Below, piece after piece: positions 33,757-46,264 of a stretch of 64,000 nt of DNA. The stretch spans positions 143,253,637-143,317,636 of the forward strand of contig CM061142.1 in NCBI GenBank assembly GCA_030789695.1. Direction: 5' to 3'. The notes beneath the pieces are model-generated. The model was not told where the DNA came from. It did no database searches and saw nothing but the letters and a program-made list of their open reading frames with translations. The DNA is from Scilla litardierei (Eukaryota; Streptophyta; Magnoliopsida; Asparagales; Asparagaceae). Position numbers and translations under genes: made by a program. How positions within the stretch are numbered: the first letter of the stretch is position 1; each line of letters opens with the position of its first letter.

Positions 33757-35586
33757 AAGGAGCAGTTAGAGCAGCTACCTGCCCCACTTCAGATCTTGGA
33801 TCCGCCTATGCTCAGGTGTATCCAATCCAGTAGTGTAAAAATTTATAGCTTTCTAGTTTATATTTGAATAATCGTGTCTCCTCTCATTAGCGAGGGGAGC
33901 GTATCTAGGATTTGCTTTTGCATCATAATAACCCATCATGTCGTGCCTTCTATCACTTCTACCGCCCACACCCCACATCCTCTTCCGAGGAGAATGAGCA
34001 CACCGTCTCTCCTGCGTTTTGATTTCTTTTTTTTCGTTCTTCCCCTAGCATATTTCTGCATCACATTGATCATAACATTTCGCTAGCATTGTCATGTTCA
34101 CCTTGGGGGAATCGATTTGTGTGCATGTTTTCATGTGTCGTTGTTGTGTGTCTGTGTCTATGTGTTATTTCGTCGTGTTTTATATCTTTTATTTGAGTGT
34201 TTCTTTTTCTTTATTTTTTTAGTTTCGTTCATGTGTTTTTCATGTTTTCCACTTTTTGTGTCGGTGCGCAACCCCCCATTTTCTTTGCCCTCCCGTATAA
34301 AATATTATTGCATATGGCAATGCAAGTTTCAGCTTGGGGTAGTCGCACTTCGTGCGTCATTTATGTCGTTTTCTTCGTTTTTGATTCGTTTTCCATCGTG
34401 TTTTTCTTTTTCTTCTCATCTTTTATTCTCTCTCTCCTAGAGATGACCCCATATGATGAATTGCCACTGAAACACACACACACTTAGCACAGCTACGATG
34501 ATCACATTCACTAATCCTAGGAAGCCGAGTCCTATTGCATTTCATGCTTCGTGGGTCCACTTGCTTTTATGTGGGTCGTGAGTCGTGGCTAGCTGGTGGT
34601 GTGCTTCTACTTTGTGATGTTGATTTATATACCTATCCTTGGTTGACCCCTAGATTATCATGCTTCGATTTGAATATGCGGTATTTTCTCCTACTGTCTG
34701 CTTCTATATGCATGCTATATATATCGTATACTTCATTTCGCATGTGTCGGTATTCCACAATTAAGGACTAGGATAACCCATTTAGCCCAAGCTCTAATTT
34801 GCGAGAAATATTTTCTTTGCCCAAGTGTTTAGATTCCGATTTCTTTTTTGTTTTACTTGGTGCAAATCCCCTCGTCGTGTACCGTTCTCCCACTTGGGAG
34901 AGTACACAAGTGTATAGCCCAAAAATCCAAAAATCCAAAAAAGAGAGAAAACAAAAATCCAAAAAGAAAAGAAATGAGAAAGGAAAAAAAATATACAAAT
35001 ACTCAAAACCAAAAAAAATTTTAGTGTGAATATTCTTCCTATCTACCGAGAATAAAGGGAAGGCGAGAATTTGCACCGAGTGTTCTACTACACACCTTCT
35101 CAACCTCCATCGTTTTTGAAAACACTTGGCATAGGGACCTTCTAGCGATTATCTAGGCTATAGTGTGGTGATTTCCTTGTCCCTAACTATGGAATCCCCG
35201 ATGCATGATATGTTTCTATTCTTACACTCTTCTCATGCATGCTTGATCTATTTATTCACAGCAATTTCAAATTGAATCGATATTTGGGTCAATTCTTGGG
35301 TATGTGTATATGGAGCTCTATTGCACGATGTAAATAGTGACACCATCTTGTAGCACACGACCACACTCACTCACGCTTCACTGCATGGGCCCACGACACT
35401 TGTTTGGACTCACATTCCTTGGTTTAGTGTTGTGTTTTGTCGGATGCTTGCTTAGTGTGGCGGGTTTGATTTTGTTGGCTCTGACGGGAGATTTAGGATT
35501 TCGATTTCTCTTTCTTTCTCTCTCTCTATTTTTTCCCTTCAAGCTCCTACTCTCACTCATCTTCCTCGAGGACGAGGAAGGGTTTA
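33757..35586 (+). other. 3' internal region of the LARD, non-coding
   Basis: About 1.8 kb after the ORF, T-rich (34020-34440) and A-rich (34920-35020), with only short unconserved frames. It includes two short tandem CCAAAAATCC-type runs near 34918-34960. No gene is recognised. Confidence 0.6.
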
Positions 35587-35599
35587 TCTTGGGGGATTT
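35587..35599 (+). other. Polypurine tract of the LARD
   Basis: TCTTGGGGGATTT immediately precedes TGACGTGCGT, the 3' LTR start. Confidence 0.8.
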
Positions 35600-37619
35600 T
35601 GACGTGCGTTTATATTTCATATATTCACGCACGTCTTCTTTGTGATTTTCCACTGTTTTCCGTTGTTCCGTACCCGTTTTCTTGTGATTTCTAGTTTTAT
35701 TTCACTTCTTTGTCTTTTTGTGTGAATGCAGGAGATTTCCAGCATTTGGGACATATAATGAAGATATCATGAGTCCCCGAAGCAACGGGAGGAGTCACGC
35801 ATGATCCAGGGGGTCAAACGACCAAGATTGCCATCTTTCAGCCCCACCCGATCAGTTGGACACAGCCAACCGATCGGGTGATGCACGCATGTCTGACCCG
35901 GACGGAAGCTGAAGCGAAGTGAAGATCAACTGACCGGTTCACCGACCGGTTGAACACGGCTGAGTTCTCGGGAATTTGGAGCTGAATTTCAACCGATCGA
36001 GTGACATCTCACCCGATCGGTTCATCTGTAGCCGCATCGCCTCAAATATCGAACCGACGGCTCCACCCGCTCTCCTCAGTGACCGGTTGAATCTCCCGAA
36101 GCCCGATGGCCAAAGCAACAAACTGCTCACCCGATCGGTTGATGTTTCAACCGATCGGGTGGCCTTTTCTTCTGCTTTCGCGCGCTGCTGATGCACTCAT
36201 TGAGGATCTGCTATCATTCCAGAGGGATTTTAGGTGATCTCTTATTTTTCTAGCGTCGGCATCGTCGTTAGCTATCCAACGATAGGTCGCATGCCCAAAT
36301 CCGATTATTCTACATTTTTCTGGAATTTTCTGAGCGCGGCCATGTGCTGAAATTGTTAGCAGTCTGGATTTTCATTTCACCTGATCGGGTGAGCTATTCA
36401 CCCGACCGGATGAGATCTTTTTCAGCATTTTTGAGCTCTCTGTTTATTCCACCCGATCGGGTGAACTTCCACCCGATCGGGTGGTCCTGTTTTAGCAGAT
36501 TTGAGTGGGTTTTGGACCCGAACCGGTTGGGTTTTGAGGGGGCTTATAAAGGGAAGTTGGAGCACGACTTAGGGAGGATTCTCTCCCATTTTTTAGCAAG
36601 CTTCCCTCCCATTTCTTGGGAGTTTTAGGTTAGGTTAGATTAGGGTTTTATCTTCCAATAAACCTTGTAATGGATTGATGGGTTCAATTGCAAGCTAAGT
36701 ATTTTCTTCTCTCATTTTCTATTGTTTTGTTTTATTTTCTTTGTTGCTTGATGGTGAATGTTTGTTTGTCATTATTATTGCTTTATATCATGTTCTTCAC
36801 CATCGAGTAGTGCTTGATAAACCCTAATATGGGTTAGGGTAGGATTAATGCTTGGAAATTTACATTTGGCTTGGTTGCATGGCATGTGTTCGATGAAATG
36901 TGTCAATGGGGATTTCTAGCAATCTGAGTCCAATTCATATGGCAACACACTTGTTGTGTTGGGGATTGGAGTCCGGTGTCTTGTCCAGTCAAGATCCGCT
37001 TTGATGTATTGCTAGAAATCACATTCGACCTATTTGGCCATTAGGGTTACGCGAGGGTGTTTTATTGTCATTGGCGGGAGAAAGACCGCCTCTGACCGTC
37101 GGGCCAAGGGGGAATAAACTTGGCGGTTGACTCCCTAGCCACAGCTCACACCCCTAGTGTAGACATTGAATCCTTGCGCGTGGGAACGGCTTGAACAAAA
37201 TGTTGGGAGTTATCATTGTGGCCTTAATGCTCCCGGTTGCGGAAGGTGTTAATGGACATGGGAATGCCCACCGTCCGGAACCCGGTAGGCCTAGCGTACT
37301 AGGCATCGACCGGAATATCGGGCCATGGACGATATGTACCACCTTTTGGGGCAATGTCTCACCCTGGGTCAAGTCAAATACCAAGTGTCATGAATGCTCT
37401 AGCACGTGTTAGCGGGGATTCATTTCGTGTCTTTTTTATTTCTTTCTTTTATTTCTACACTTCCACCCACATTATCCGCGTAGCTAGCACACAACCTAGG
37501 CGGAGCTAGTAGCCATTCAAGCCATCCACCTCCCTGAGTTCGATAAACCCGCACCCTACACTAACCGTGCACTTGCGGTAAACGACACCGCGCCCAAACC
37601 GTAAACAGTGTGCCGGTCC
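35600..37619 (+). repeat. 3' LTR of the Athila-type LARD (2,020 bp)
   Basis: It starts TGACGTGCGTTTATATTTCA and ends GTGCCGGTCC (5' LTR: GCCGGTCA). Same order of array (35845-36530), TATA box (36545-36551) and tail as the 5' LTR. It is followed by gcagg, the right TSD copy. Confidence 0.85.
35845..36530. repeat. Array of CACCCGATCGGTT / AACCGATCGGGTG words (3' LTR)
   Basis: Copy of the 30472-31155 array with a few changed words and small indels. It ends 15 bp before the TATA box. Confidence 0.85.
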
Positions 37620-37742
37620 GCAGGTCATGTTTCTTTGCATCTGCAAAATATCGAAACAACAATAATGATAAACAACATCCAATTAAATATTCAGAACATC
37701 CAAGTCATGAATAAGTCTAATCTGAACGTTTTCTTGTCTTAG

Positions 37743-37828
37743 ATCGCGGGAAGATGCAACGTCCGTGCTGGTAGTGGATCTCAGCTGGTGGTGGAGCAGG
37801 ACGTGTTGAGGATGTAGATAGAGAACCG
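37743..37828 (+). pseudogene. gag: Tekay-A gag, first ~28 codons, cut off by an insertion
   Basis: The reading IAGRCNVRAGSGSQ aligns with MAGRRFTRGGGSGAP of Gypsy-C, with ATG changed to ATC and a frame change before REP. The reading continues at 45161 as TMAEMMRMM after removal of the Copia element and its aaccg duplication. The stretch 37625-37742 is the Tekay-A leader. Confidence 0.7.
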
Positions 37829-39935
37829 TGTTGGATCTGGATCCAAGCCTAGAGGGGGGGGGGGTGAATAGGCTAAAAAAAATAATTCGTGCAACCCACG
37901 AATAAGCACACGCAGTTATAGCAGCAACATGGTAAATTAAATGCAGACACATAGTACACAGCAGATTTACCCTGGTTCGATCGTCCCAACGACCTACTCC
38001 AGCCCCCAAAGAAGAACTAGTATTGGATAGCGCAATAGGTACAAAACCACAAGTTAGAGCACGCTCAGAGCACCCTCTACGTCTATACACTCGCTAGGCT
38101 CTCAGTACCCCCCCACACTGTGTTTTCTCTCACTATCAATCCTAGTAACGCTTTCTACCAGCTAGACCCAAACTATCTGGGTCCCACGTGTCTAGTCCCA
38201 ACTAGACAAATCCCAAAATAGTCACAACAGGTGGTAAAGTTTCCCCAACGAAGATCTAACACAACAACTACACAAAGTAATAAAGAACACAGTTTAGAAA
38301 GCTTAGTTTGTGTAACGGTGTCGTCTTCGTCAATCAGCACGGGTCAGATCTCGTCTGACGTAGATGTAGATGTTTCCTCGACAACAGCAACTTAAGTTGT
38401 GATCTCCTAACTCCTAGCAAGATGGTGCCTTGGCTTTGAATTGATACGGCATTGCGGCAATAATATCTCCTCGGTATTTATGCGACTTCCTCTCCAGCTC
38501 TTCAAGATGCGGCCTTCCCCAAGATTTGAAACTGTGTGATTTCACTTTGTGATTCCTGTGTGCAAGGAGATCATGTGGCCGGGCTTCTATGCCTAAAAAT
38601 TTCTCTCATGCAATTTGCATGGCCCCGGTTCTTGTTTACTCTCTAGTGCTCTCTTGGAGAATTTTTATGGCCTGCAAAAAGGACAGAGTAAGAGAAATCT
38701 TAATCAAAACAAATCACCCAATCAATTTGCGTGCGTTGTAAATAAACCAAGGCCGGCCGTCAACAAGCAAACACAACCCACGTTGTGGCTTCTCCACCTG
38801 CACACCAAAGATTCGGCCGGCAACACAATTTGTGCGGCAATGCCCTGTAAAAAATGATGCGTAAGTGCTTGATGTTTCAAAAAAAAATGTTATTAAAAAC
38901 AAAAGACATAGGCCTCTTCAATTTAATTGATGGAGAGAGTTGCTTCAAAATATTAGATGGCCTAGGGACTTGTTTCTTGAAGTTGCAAATACAAACTTGA
39001 ATTAATTTGTTTACAACCCTTGTACATGAGTACCTACAGAAAGAACAAAGTGAGTGGAGATAATATTTGAATTAAAAACAAACACACTCAATTGAATTGT
39101 CCTTGACTCTTTCCCTCCCTGATTTCAATGCAACCTCTTTCTTTAGATGTGGCATGCAAATCGTGAGTCTTCTGAAAACAAAGAAAAAAAAAGTCAGTGA
39201 ATAATCAATGCACTAAATGAATGAACATTAAAAACATGACTAAGATTTGCTTTGCCCCCCCCCTTTTTATTTTTTTGCGTAATGCTTATTCCTCCTTTTG
39301 ATGATCGCGTGAAGACATTGCGGCTTTGGAGATAGGCTTGGAAGCTAGGGTGCCGTGACTTGTCTTTGGGAAAATAATGTGACCGTCTCCTTTCTTTTTG
39401 GTTGCCGCTTGTCCTCCCCTAGACACAAGGCTATATATAGGATGGGTACTATGGTTTTGTGCAAGAGAGAATCCATAAAGCATAGGGATTGGGAATTTCA
39501 AACATGATTTGATTCTATCTCTTTGTACCATGATAGGAGATTTGATTTGAGCTTTGAATAGGAAATTTGTTGCCAGCTAGCTAAATGATTTGATCAAATC
39601 TTTTATTCAAATTTTGCTCTACCCTTTTTCTCTTTGGACCAAGTCCAACTTTGCTCTCCATTGAACAAGTCAAACTTCTTTGTGCACACACACTATTCAA
39701 ATTTGGCTCTACCCTTTTTCTCTTTGGACCAAGTCCAACTTTGCTTTCCATTGACCAAGTCAAACTTCTTTGTGCACACACACTCCTTCTCTCCCAATAT
39801 GCTATACGAATAGCAGTTCCGCAAAAAAGTGAAAATATATTGTTTCGCCTGGCCTAAAACATACTAAGCACACACATTAGATATAACGACACGATTGTCA
39901 TCATCAAACCAAGATCCTAGATCGTTGCTCCCGAC
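37829..39935 (-). repeat. 3' LTR of the Gag-only Copia element (2,107 bp)
   Basis: Plus strand TGTTGGATCTGG to GCTCCCGACA. It holds a TATA box (39431-39440, minus) and a 90-bp tandem duplication at 39605-39784. The partner LTR is nearly identical. No gene in it. Confidence 0.9.
39605..39784. repeat. 90-bp tandem duplication in the Copia LTR
   Basis: Two 90-bp units, each beginning ttcaaattt.gctctaccc and ending tgcacacacacta. The partner LTR has the same two units at about 44824-45003. They lie upstream of the TATA box (minus orientation). Confidence 0.9.
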
Positions 39936-39948
39936 AATCTCCCCCTTT
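39936..39948 (-). other. Polypurine tract of the Gag-only Copia element
   Basis: The minus strand reads AAAAGGGGGAGAT next to the LTR start TGTCGGGAGC. Confidence 0.85.
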
Positions 39949-41310
39949 TGGTGATTGCAAACCCATAAAAGATTTGAGCAATAAGTATGGGTGTGTGAAG
40001 TGTGTTGAAGGGTGTAATGCAATATGAATCGTGGAATGAGATAATCAAGTATTACAATAGCACAAAATTATTGCTCTCCCTTCTCTCAAGCTCCCCCTTC
40101 AACAAATAATACCGACAATAAAATAATACACAAATCTTTCTTTCTCTTTCTCCCCCTTTGTAATCACCAAAAGTGGATTAATGAAGTCACAACACTATTC
40201 CATGCAAAAATAAACCATTATTAAATGTAGCGTGCAATTTGCATGAGTTTTCCAAAAAATAGACAATTCAAGCTTATAGAGTTTCATAACACGACTTCCC
40301 ACCTTTGTGTAAGTGTAGTAATTTGGACAATAAAGTACAAGAGGAGATTCAATTTCAGAAAAATCAACCAAATCAATCCACAATTTCCAATTTTCATGAA
40401 TATCACTAGGATTGATTTTTCCCACCTCATCAAAGATGAGTTCAAGTTACCGAACCCCAAAACATGGCCTAAAAGGACTTTTAAATGTGGGGTGGCATTT
40501 CTTGACGAGTTATATACACCAACGCTAATGATTACCCATGTAGTATAAGTTGGATACTCGTGGGTTGTGTATTCGCCATGAAGTGTATCCATTTTTCATA
40601 CTGAGCAATTATATTTTTTTTCAATTCTTTTTTGCTCAATTTTAATTCATGTCTAAACACTTCATATCCCTTATAAAATTCATAAATTAATCATTTCTGC
40701 ATTCACTTTCCATTATTCTTCAAAAGAATCTCCAAAATACTAAGAAGTCAAATATCGTGAAAGTGCAAATGTAGGTGTAGAAGTCAAGTTTAAAACTTAT
40801 GAGATATGTCATGGCTACTAAAAAGAGAACAACATGTTCATGTAGCTACAACAATAATGAATTAACTTCTACAATGGATAGATTTGAACATTCATACAAT
40901 ACCACTTAAGATAAGTCATAAATGGTATTCTTATAAGCCCAATTATTTGATTTTTGGTTTTTCAATTTTTTTTTGTTTTTTTCAGAAATAAAAACATTAA
41001 AAAAACATGCAAGCAAGCACACAAGAAAAAATAAATCAAGCACACAAAACAATCTATGAAGGTATGCAATGAAATGCAAAGATGGATAAAAATTATACCT
41101 TCTCATCGCTATTTGACGAAGGAGCTAAAAGAATGAGACATTGAAAAATTTGCTCCTCGCCAAATCTCCACCTTACCTATATGAAAGGTGTTAAGTGTGA
41201 CCTTGGAATCCAACAAGGTCCACTAGTGTTAGCCAATATTGTTTTAAGAACTCACACTTGTTTAAACTTGATATTTGTGTTTCTAAATTTACAATAATAT
41301 GAAGTGTGGC
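39949..41310 (-). other. Non-coding interior where pol would be expected
   Basis: AT-rich, with only short unrelated frames. No protease, integrase, RT or RNase H motif is present on either strand. Confidence 0.7.
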
Positions 41311-43005
41311 CTACACTAGCACAACAATAGACGGTACATTGCGGAATTTCTTGAATTTTTTCTTTTCAACATTTTTCAGACCAAAACCAAGTCCTCTTCT
41401 ATTAATGCCATATAATTGATTCTCTAAAATAGTGTCCAACGATTGTTTTCCCATAGAGAATTTCTTAATGGCCACTTCAAGATAAGAGACTTTGATTTTT
41501 AATTGTTTATTTTCTTCCACAAGCATCGTGCATTTACTAACAAAAGCTCTCTTGTTTTCCTCTTCCTTCTTTTCAAATTCAATCATTTTTCTTTTAAAGT
41601 CATTATCCAACATGCAGAATTTATCATTAAGCTCTCTAACCACATAGTCTTTTTCAGTTTCGAGCTTAATCAAATCAAGTTTAAGCATGCTAATTTGGTT
41701 TAATAATGAGGAACAAGAAATACAAGGAGCATTTTCATCAAAGCTTTCTTTTTCCTTCTTCATGACTTCAATAGTAGACTCAATTTTAAGTTTTTCATTC
41801 TCTTTAAACACCTAATCATCTCTAACTTGCATGTCATAGTTCTGATTTTGGAGACATTCAATAGTGAACTCATGATCTACTATTTGATTTTGCATTTCTT
41901 CACAAATTTTAAGAAGTTCAGCTTTGCTACCTGACGGTTTCTCATCTTGGATCCCCATCAAAGCCATTCAAGAATGGGCTTCATTTTCCTCCTCGCTTTC
42001 AGCTTCGCTATCCATATACCATGTTAATACCTTCGCTTTTCCTTTTCCTTTAGCGAGCTGAGCAGTTTCATTTGGGCAATCCTTCATCAGATGTCCTCTT
42101 CCTTTGCATTTAAAACATTGCATTCTATCAGTAGATTTCTGATCATTAAATTGCTTGGAAGAATTATTAAAGTTGGAACGATTAAACCTAGGTGCCATTT
42201 CATTTCTCCCATGCTTGGTCTTGATGAACTTTCTGAAGTTTCTCACCATTAGCGCTATGTCGTCATCATCATCTTCACTTTCGTCAGCTTTCAGAGCAAG
42301 GGGCTTTATGGCTTTCTCTTTCTCCTCAGGTTTCTCTCTTGCTTCAACATTTCGCAGTTCCAACTCATGGGACATCAAATTACCAATAAGGTCCTCCACC
42401 TTCAATTGAGACAATACCTTTGCTTCCTGGATGGCGGTGACCTTTGGTCTGAAAGAGCTTGGCAATGCTCTTAGGATCTTCCTCACTTTATCGAGGCTAT
42501 CATATGGCTTTCCAAGCGAGCTAGACTTGTAGACTATGTCGATGAACCTCGCATACATCTCTGATATGCTCTCTGATGGTAGCATGCGAAATCCCTTGAA
42601 CTCTGCACTCAAAAGAGACAGTCTAGACTCCTTTACTTGTAACGTTCCCTTGTGCGTCACCTCCAAAGTATGTCAAAATTCCTGCACAGTTGAACAATGT
42701 GAGATTCTATTATATTCAGATTTATCAATTGCACAAATGAGAGCATTCATAGCTGTAGTATTTAAAGAATAAGATTTCCAATCATCATCATCCCATTTGT
42801 AATTTGGTTTTTCAATCTCAACATTTTCTACTTTAATTACATGCAGTTTATATTCTTTTTCAATTATTTGCCAAGCCTTGCAATCTACTGAAATGAGGTA
42901 AATTTTCATTCAATTTTTCCAATATGCATAATCACCTCCATTAAATCTAGGGGGACGGGAAACAGACTGACCCTCAGCAAAAGCACTATCCATATTGTTA
43001 TTCAT
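41311..43005 (-). pseudogene. gag: Copia Gag of the TR-GAG element, with nonsense codons
   Basis: ATG at 43005 starts MNNNMDSAFAEG..RPPRFNGGDYAYWKN (DUF4219-like). The UBN2-type domain follows (42666-42300), then the CCHC knuckle CFKCKGRGHLMKDC (about 42125-42080), then Lys/Glu-rich coiled coil (41811-41311). Stops interrupt an otherwise collinear reading: TGA after YWKN, TGA at 42673-42675 where a Trp is expected, TGA near 41968 and TAG near 41812. It is the only protein of the element; when intact it would form the particle. Confidence 0.85.
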
Positions 43006-43034
43006 GGTCAAACCTAGGCTAGATCCTAAAACCT

Positions 43035-43046
43035 GCTCTGATACCA
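43035..43046 (-). promoter_or_regulatory. Primer-binding site, initiator-Met tRNA type
   Basis: The minus strand reads TGGTATCAGAGC two bases from the 5' LTR end. Same site and spacing as Copia-1. Confidence 0.9.
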
Positions 43047-43048
43047 CT

Positions 43049-45155
43049 TGTTGGATCTGGATCCTAGCCTAGAGGGGGGTGTGAATAGGCTAATAAAAAT
43101 AATTCGTGCAACCCACGAATAAGCACACGCAGTTATAGAAGCAACAGGGTAAATAAAATGCAGACACAGAGTACACAACAGATTTTCCCTGGTTCGGTCG
43201 TCCCAACGACCTACTCCAGCCCCCAAAGCAGAACTAGTATTGGATAACGCAATAGGTACAAAACCACAAGTTAGAGCACGCTCAGAGCACCCTCTACGTC
43301 TACACACTCGCCATGCTCTCAGTAACCCACACACAGTGTTTTCTCTCACTATCAATCCTAGTAACGCTTTCTACCAGCTAGTCCCAAACTAGATGGGTCC
43401 CACTTGTCTAGTCCCAACTAGACAAGTCCCAAAATAGTCACAAAAGGTGATAAAGTTTCCCCGACGAAGATCTAACACAACAACTACACAAATTAATAAA
43501 GAACAGAGTTTAGAAAGCTCAGTTTGTGTAGTGGTGTCGTCTTCGTCAATCAGAACAGGTCAGATCTCGTCTGACGTAGATGTAGATGTTTCCTCGACAA
43601 CAGCAACTCAAGTTGTGATCTCCTCGCTCCTAGCAAGATGGTGCCTTGGCTTTGAATTGATACGGCATTGCGACAATAATATCTCCTCGGAATTTATGCG
43701 ACATCCACTCCAACTCTTCAAGATGCGGCCTTCCCCAAGATTTGAAACTGTGTGATTTCACTTTGTGATTCCTGTGTGCAAGGAGATCATGTGGCCGGGC
43801 TTCTATGCCTAAAAATTGCTCTCATGCAATTTGCATGGCCCCAGTTCTTGTTTACTCTCTAGTGCTCTCTTGGAGAATTTTGATGGCCTGTAAAAAAGGA
43901 CAGAGTAAGAGAAATCTTAATCAAAACAAATCACCCAATCAATTTGTGTGCGTTGTCAATAAACCAAGGCCGGCCGTCAACAAGCAAACGCAACCCACGT
44001 TGCGGCTTCTCCACCTGCACACCAAAGATTCGGCTGGCAAAACAATTTGTGCGGCAATGCCCAGTAAAAAGAATAATGCGTAAGTGCTTGATTTTCAAAA
44101 AACAATGTTATTAAAAAAAAGACAGAGGCCTCTTCAATTTAATTGATGGAGAGAGTTGCTTCAGAATATTAGATGGCCTAGGGACTTGTTTCTTGAAGTT
44201 GCAAATACAAACTTGAATTAATTTGTTTACAACCCTTGTACATGAGTACCTACAGAAAGAACAAAGTGAGTGGAGATAATATTTGAATTAAAAACAAACA
44301 CACTCAATTGAATTGTCCTTGACTCTTTCCCTCCCTGATTTCAATGCAACCTCTTTCTTTAGATGTGGCATGCAAATCGTGAGTCTTCTGAAAACAAAGA
44401 AAAAAAAAGTCAGTGAATAATCAATGCACTAAATGAATGAACATTAAAAACATGACTAAGATTTGCTTTGCCCCCCCCCCTTTTTTATTTTTTTGCGTAA
44501 TGCTTATTCCTCCTTTTGATGATCGCGTGAAGACATTGCGGCTTTGGAGATAGGCTTGGAAGCTAGGGTGCCGTGACTTGTCTTTGGGAAAATAATGTGA
44601 CCGTCTCCTTTCTTTTTGGTTGCCGCTTGTCCTCCCCTAGACACAAGGCTATATATAGGATGGGTACTAGGGTTTTGTGCAAGAGAGAATCCCTAGAGTA
44701 TAGGGATTGGGAATTTCATACATGATTTGATTCTATCTCTTTGTACCATAGATAGGAGATTTGATTTGAGCTTTGAATAGGAAATTTGTTGCAAGCTAGC
44801 TAAATGATTTGATCACATCCTTTATTCAAATTTGGCTCTACCCTTTTTCTCTTTGGACCAAGTCCAACTTTGCTCTCCATTGACCAAGTCAAACTTCTTT
44901 GTGTACACACACTATTCAAATTTGGTTCTACCCTTTTTCTCTTTGGACCAAGTCCAACTTTGTTCTCCATTGACCAAGTCAAACTTCTTTGTGCACACAC
45001 ACTCCCTCTCTCCCAATATGCTATACGAATAGCAGTTCCGCCAAAAAGTGAAAATTTATTGTTTCGCCAAGCCTGAAACACACTAAGCATACACATTAGA
45101 TATAACGACACGTTTGTCATCATCAAACCAAGCTCCTAGATCGTTGCTCCTAAAA
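43049..45155 (-). repeat. 5' LTR of the Gag-only Copia element (2,107 bp)
   Basis: Plus strand TGTTGGATCTGG to GTTGCTCCTAAAA. The last five bases (taaaa) differ from cgaca of the partner, but the TSD places the end here. TATA box at 44649-44658 (minus); 90-bp duplication at 44824-45003. Confidence 0.9.
44649..44658 (-). promoter_or_regulatory. TATA box of the Gag-only Copia 5' LTR
   Basis: CTATATATAG, repeated at 39431-39440 in the 3' LTR. It is the probable promoter of the element, reading left. Confidence 0.6.
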
Positions 45156-45160
45156 AACCG

Positions 45161-46164
45161 ACCATGGCTGAGATGATGAGGATGATGCATTAGATGATGC
45201 AGGTTCAGCAGGGGATGCTTCAGAATGCCCCTCGCTTTTACCCGGGAGCGAAGACGTTTCGAGAGCTGGGCCCGACATATTTCTATGGGTCGGAAGGATC
45301 ATTAGCTGCGGACGAGTGGATGAAGAATATATAGGATAATCTGCTTCTCTCGAAGGTTAACCCGGCTGGATGGGTTGACTTGGTGAAGAAGCAACTGAAG
45401 GATAATGCCGCAGTTGGTGGGAGTCAGAGGAGCAGATGCTTGAGAAGCCTATTTCCTGGGACACTTTCAAGGAGAGATTTGATGAGGAGTATTTTCCTCG
45501 AGCTGCGAGGAGGGAGCTGATGCAGTAGTTTATCAATCTGAAGCAGGGGAATCTGATGGTGGATCAGTACCACCAGGAGTTCACTAGATTGTGTTTCTTT
45601 GCGCCAAAGATGGTGCAGACCGCTGAAGGTCGAGCTCATAAATTCTTGCAGGGTTTATCTTTGGAGCTGCAGAGTCTGATGTCCACTTCGGACTTAGACT
45701 CTTACCAGAAACTGCTGATAGCTGCCAAGAGGTAGGAGCTGATTGCTAATCTGAGGAGAGGGCAGTATTCAGGTGCTGGGAAGAGGCCAATGGAGCAGGC
45801 CATATCTTTGGTTGGCCAGTGCTGAAGCCTAATCAGTCTGTACAGTTCAAGAGGCCAGGTGGGCCTATTCAGAAGATGTGTCATTTTTGCGGCAGGACCG
45901 GCCATGTGAAGGAGCAGTGCAGGCAGTTCTTGGGCCAGTGCTTGGTGTGTGGTGACGCTTCTCATGCATTGAAGTACTATCCAAGAGCTAAGCAACCATG
46001 GAAGGCACCAGATGGAGTTCAGCAGCATAGAGCTCCAGTAGCTGCTAGATGTGGAGCGCCTCTCATTCCCCAGAAGCAGGCATTTCAGCAGGCTGTTCAG
46101 CCTAGGAGGCAAGCTTTCACGATGACTGCAGTAGAGGCAGAGGCTGAGGATGGAGTTATTGCAG
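45161..46164 (+). pseudogene. gag: Tekay-A Gag, main part
   Basis: Collinear with Gypsy-B Gag: MAEMMRMMH, KTFRELGPTYFYGSEG, the Retrotrans_gag core (FKERFDEEYFPRAARRE), zinc knuckles CHFCGRTGHVKEQC (about 45880-45925) and CLVCGDASHALKYY, whose last Cys is lost. In-frame stops fall at 45191-45193 and 45733-45735 (Gln in Gypsy-B) and elsewhere, plus small indels (e.g. near 45415 and 45810). It ends VIAG at the intron donor. Confidence 0.85.
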
Positions 46165-46264
46165 GTAACCCTCAGACTAGTCTTTACTTTTCATTAGTTT
46201 AGCTTGCATGTTAGATTAGACATTGTTTGCTAGAATAGGTTTTGATTACTAGCTTGTTTGTTAG
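46165..46264 (+). other. Putative intron between gag and protease (100 bp, GT-AG) of Tekay-A
   Basis: GCAG|GTAACCCT...TTGTTAG|GGGTTATT. Splicing yields VIAGVILVC...LFDSGAS, as in Gypsy-B, from which it differs in length (100 against 117 bp) and by many substitutions while keeping both splice ends. Confidence 0.7.

Larger units (their letters stand above)
30226..37619 (+). mobile_element. Athila-type LARD (non-autonomous LTR element, 7.4 kb)
   Basis: LTRs of 2,021 and 2,020 bp flank a 3.35-kb interior. The imperfect TSD is gcatg (30221-30225) / gcagg (37620-37624). Gypsy-C has gcaggtc at the equivalent unoccupied site (rc of 63893-63899), which supports the boundaries. The primer site TGGCACCGTTGCCGGGG and the polypurine tract CTTGGGGGATTT are Athila-like. 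There is no protease, RT, RNase H or integrase, only a short zinc-knuckle ORF. It lies in the leader of Tekay-A. Confidence 0.88.
37829..45155 (-). mobile_element. Gag-only Copia element (TR-GAG type), 7.3 kb
   Basis: Two LTRs, each exactly 2,107 bp (37829-39935 and 43049-45155), flank a 3.1-kb interior. The perfect TSD aaccg is at 37824-37828 and 45156-45160, in the gag gene of Tekay-A. The primer site (43035-43046) and polypurine tract (39936-39948) fix the minus orientation. The interior codes only Gag, followed by 1.4 kb without coding. This matches the class of Gag-only, otherwise non-autonomous LTR elements described in plants. Confidence 0.92.

Noticed and set aside
34117..34487. Phe/Ser/Leu-rich frames that look like membrane segments
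   Set aside because: They come from a T-rich non-coding stretch of the LARD interior and have no counterpart in element D.
30226..37619. TSD tgcat and LTR end at 37635 as an alternative boundary for the LARD
   Set aside because: It would put the LTR ends off TG/CA and give LTRs of unequal length. The gcatg/gcagg choice gives 2,021 and 2,020 bp and restores the gcaggtc seen in Gypsy-C.
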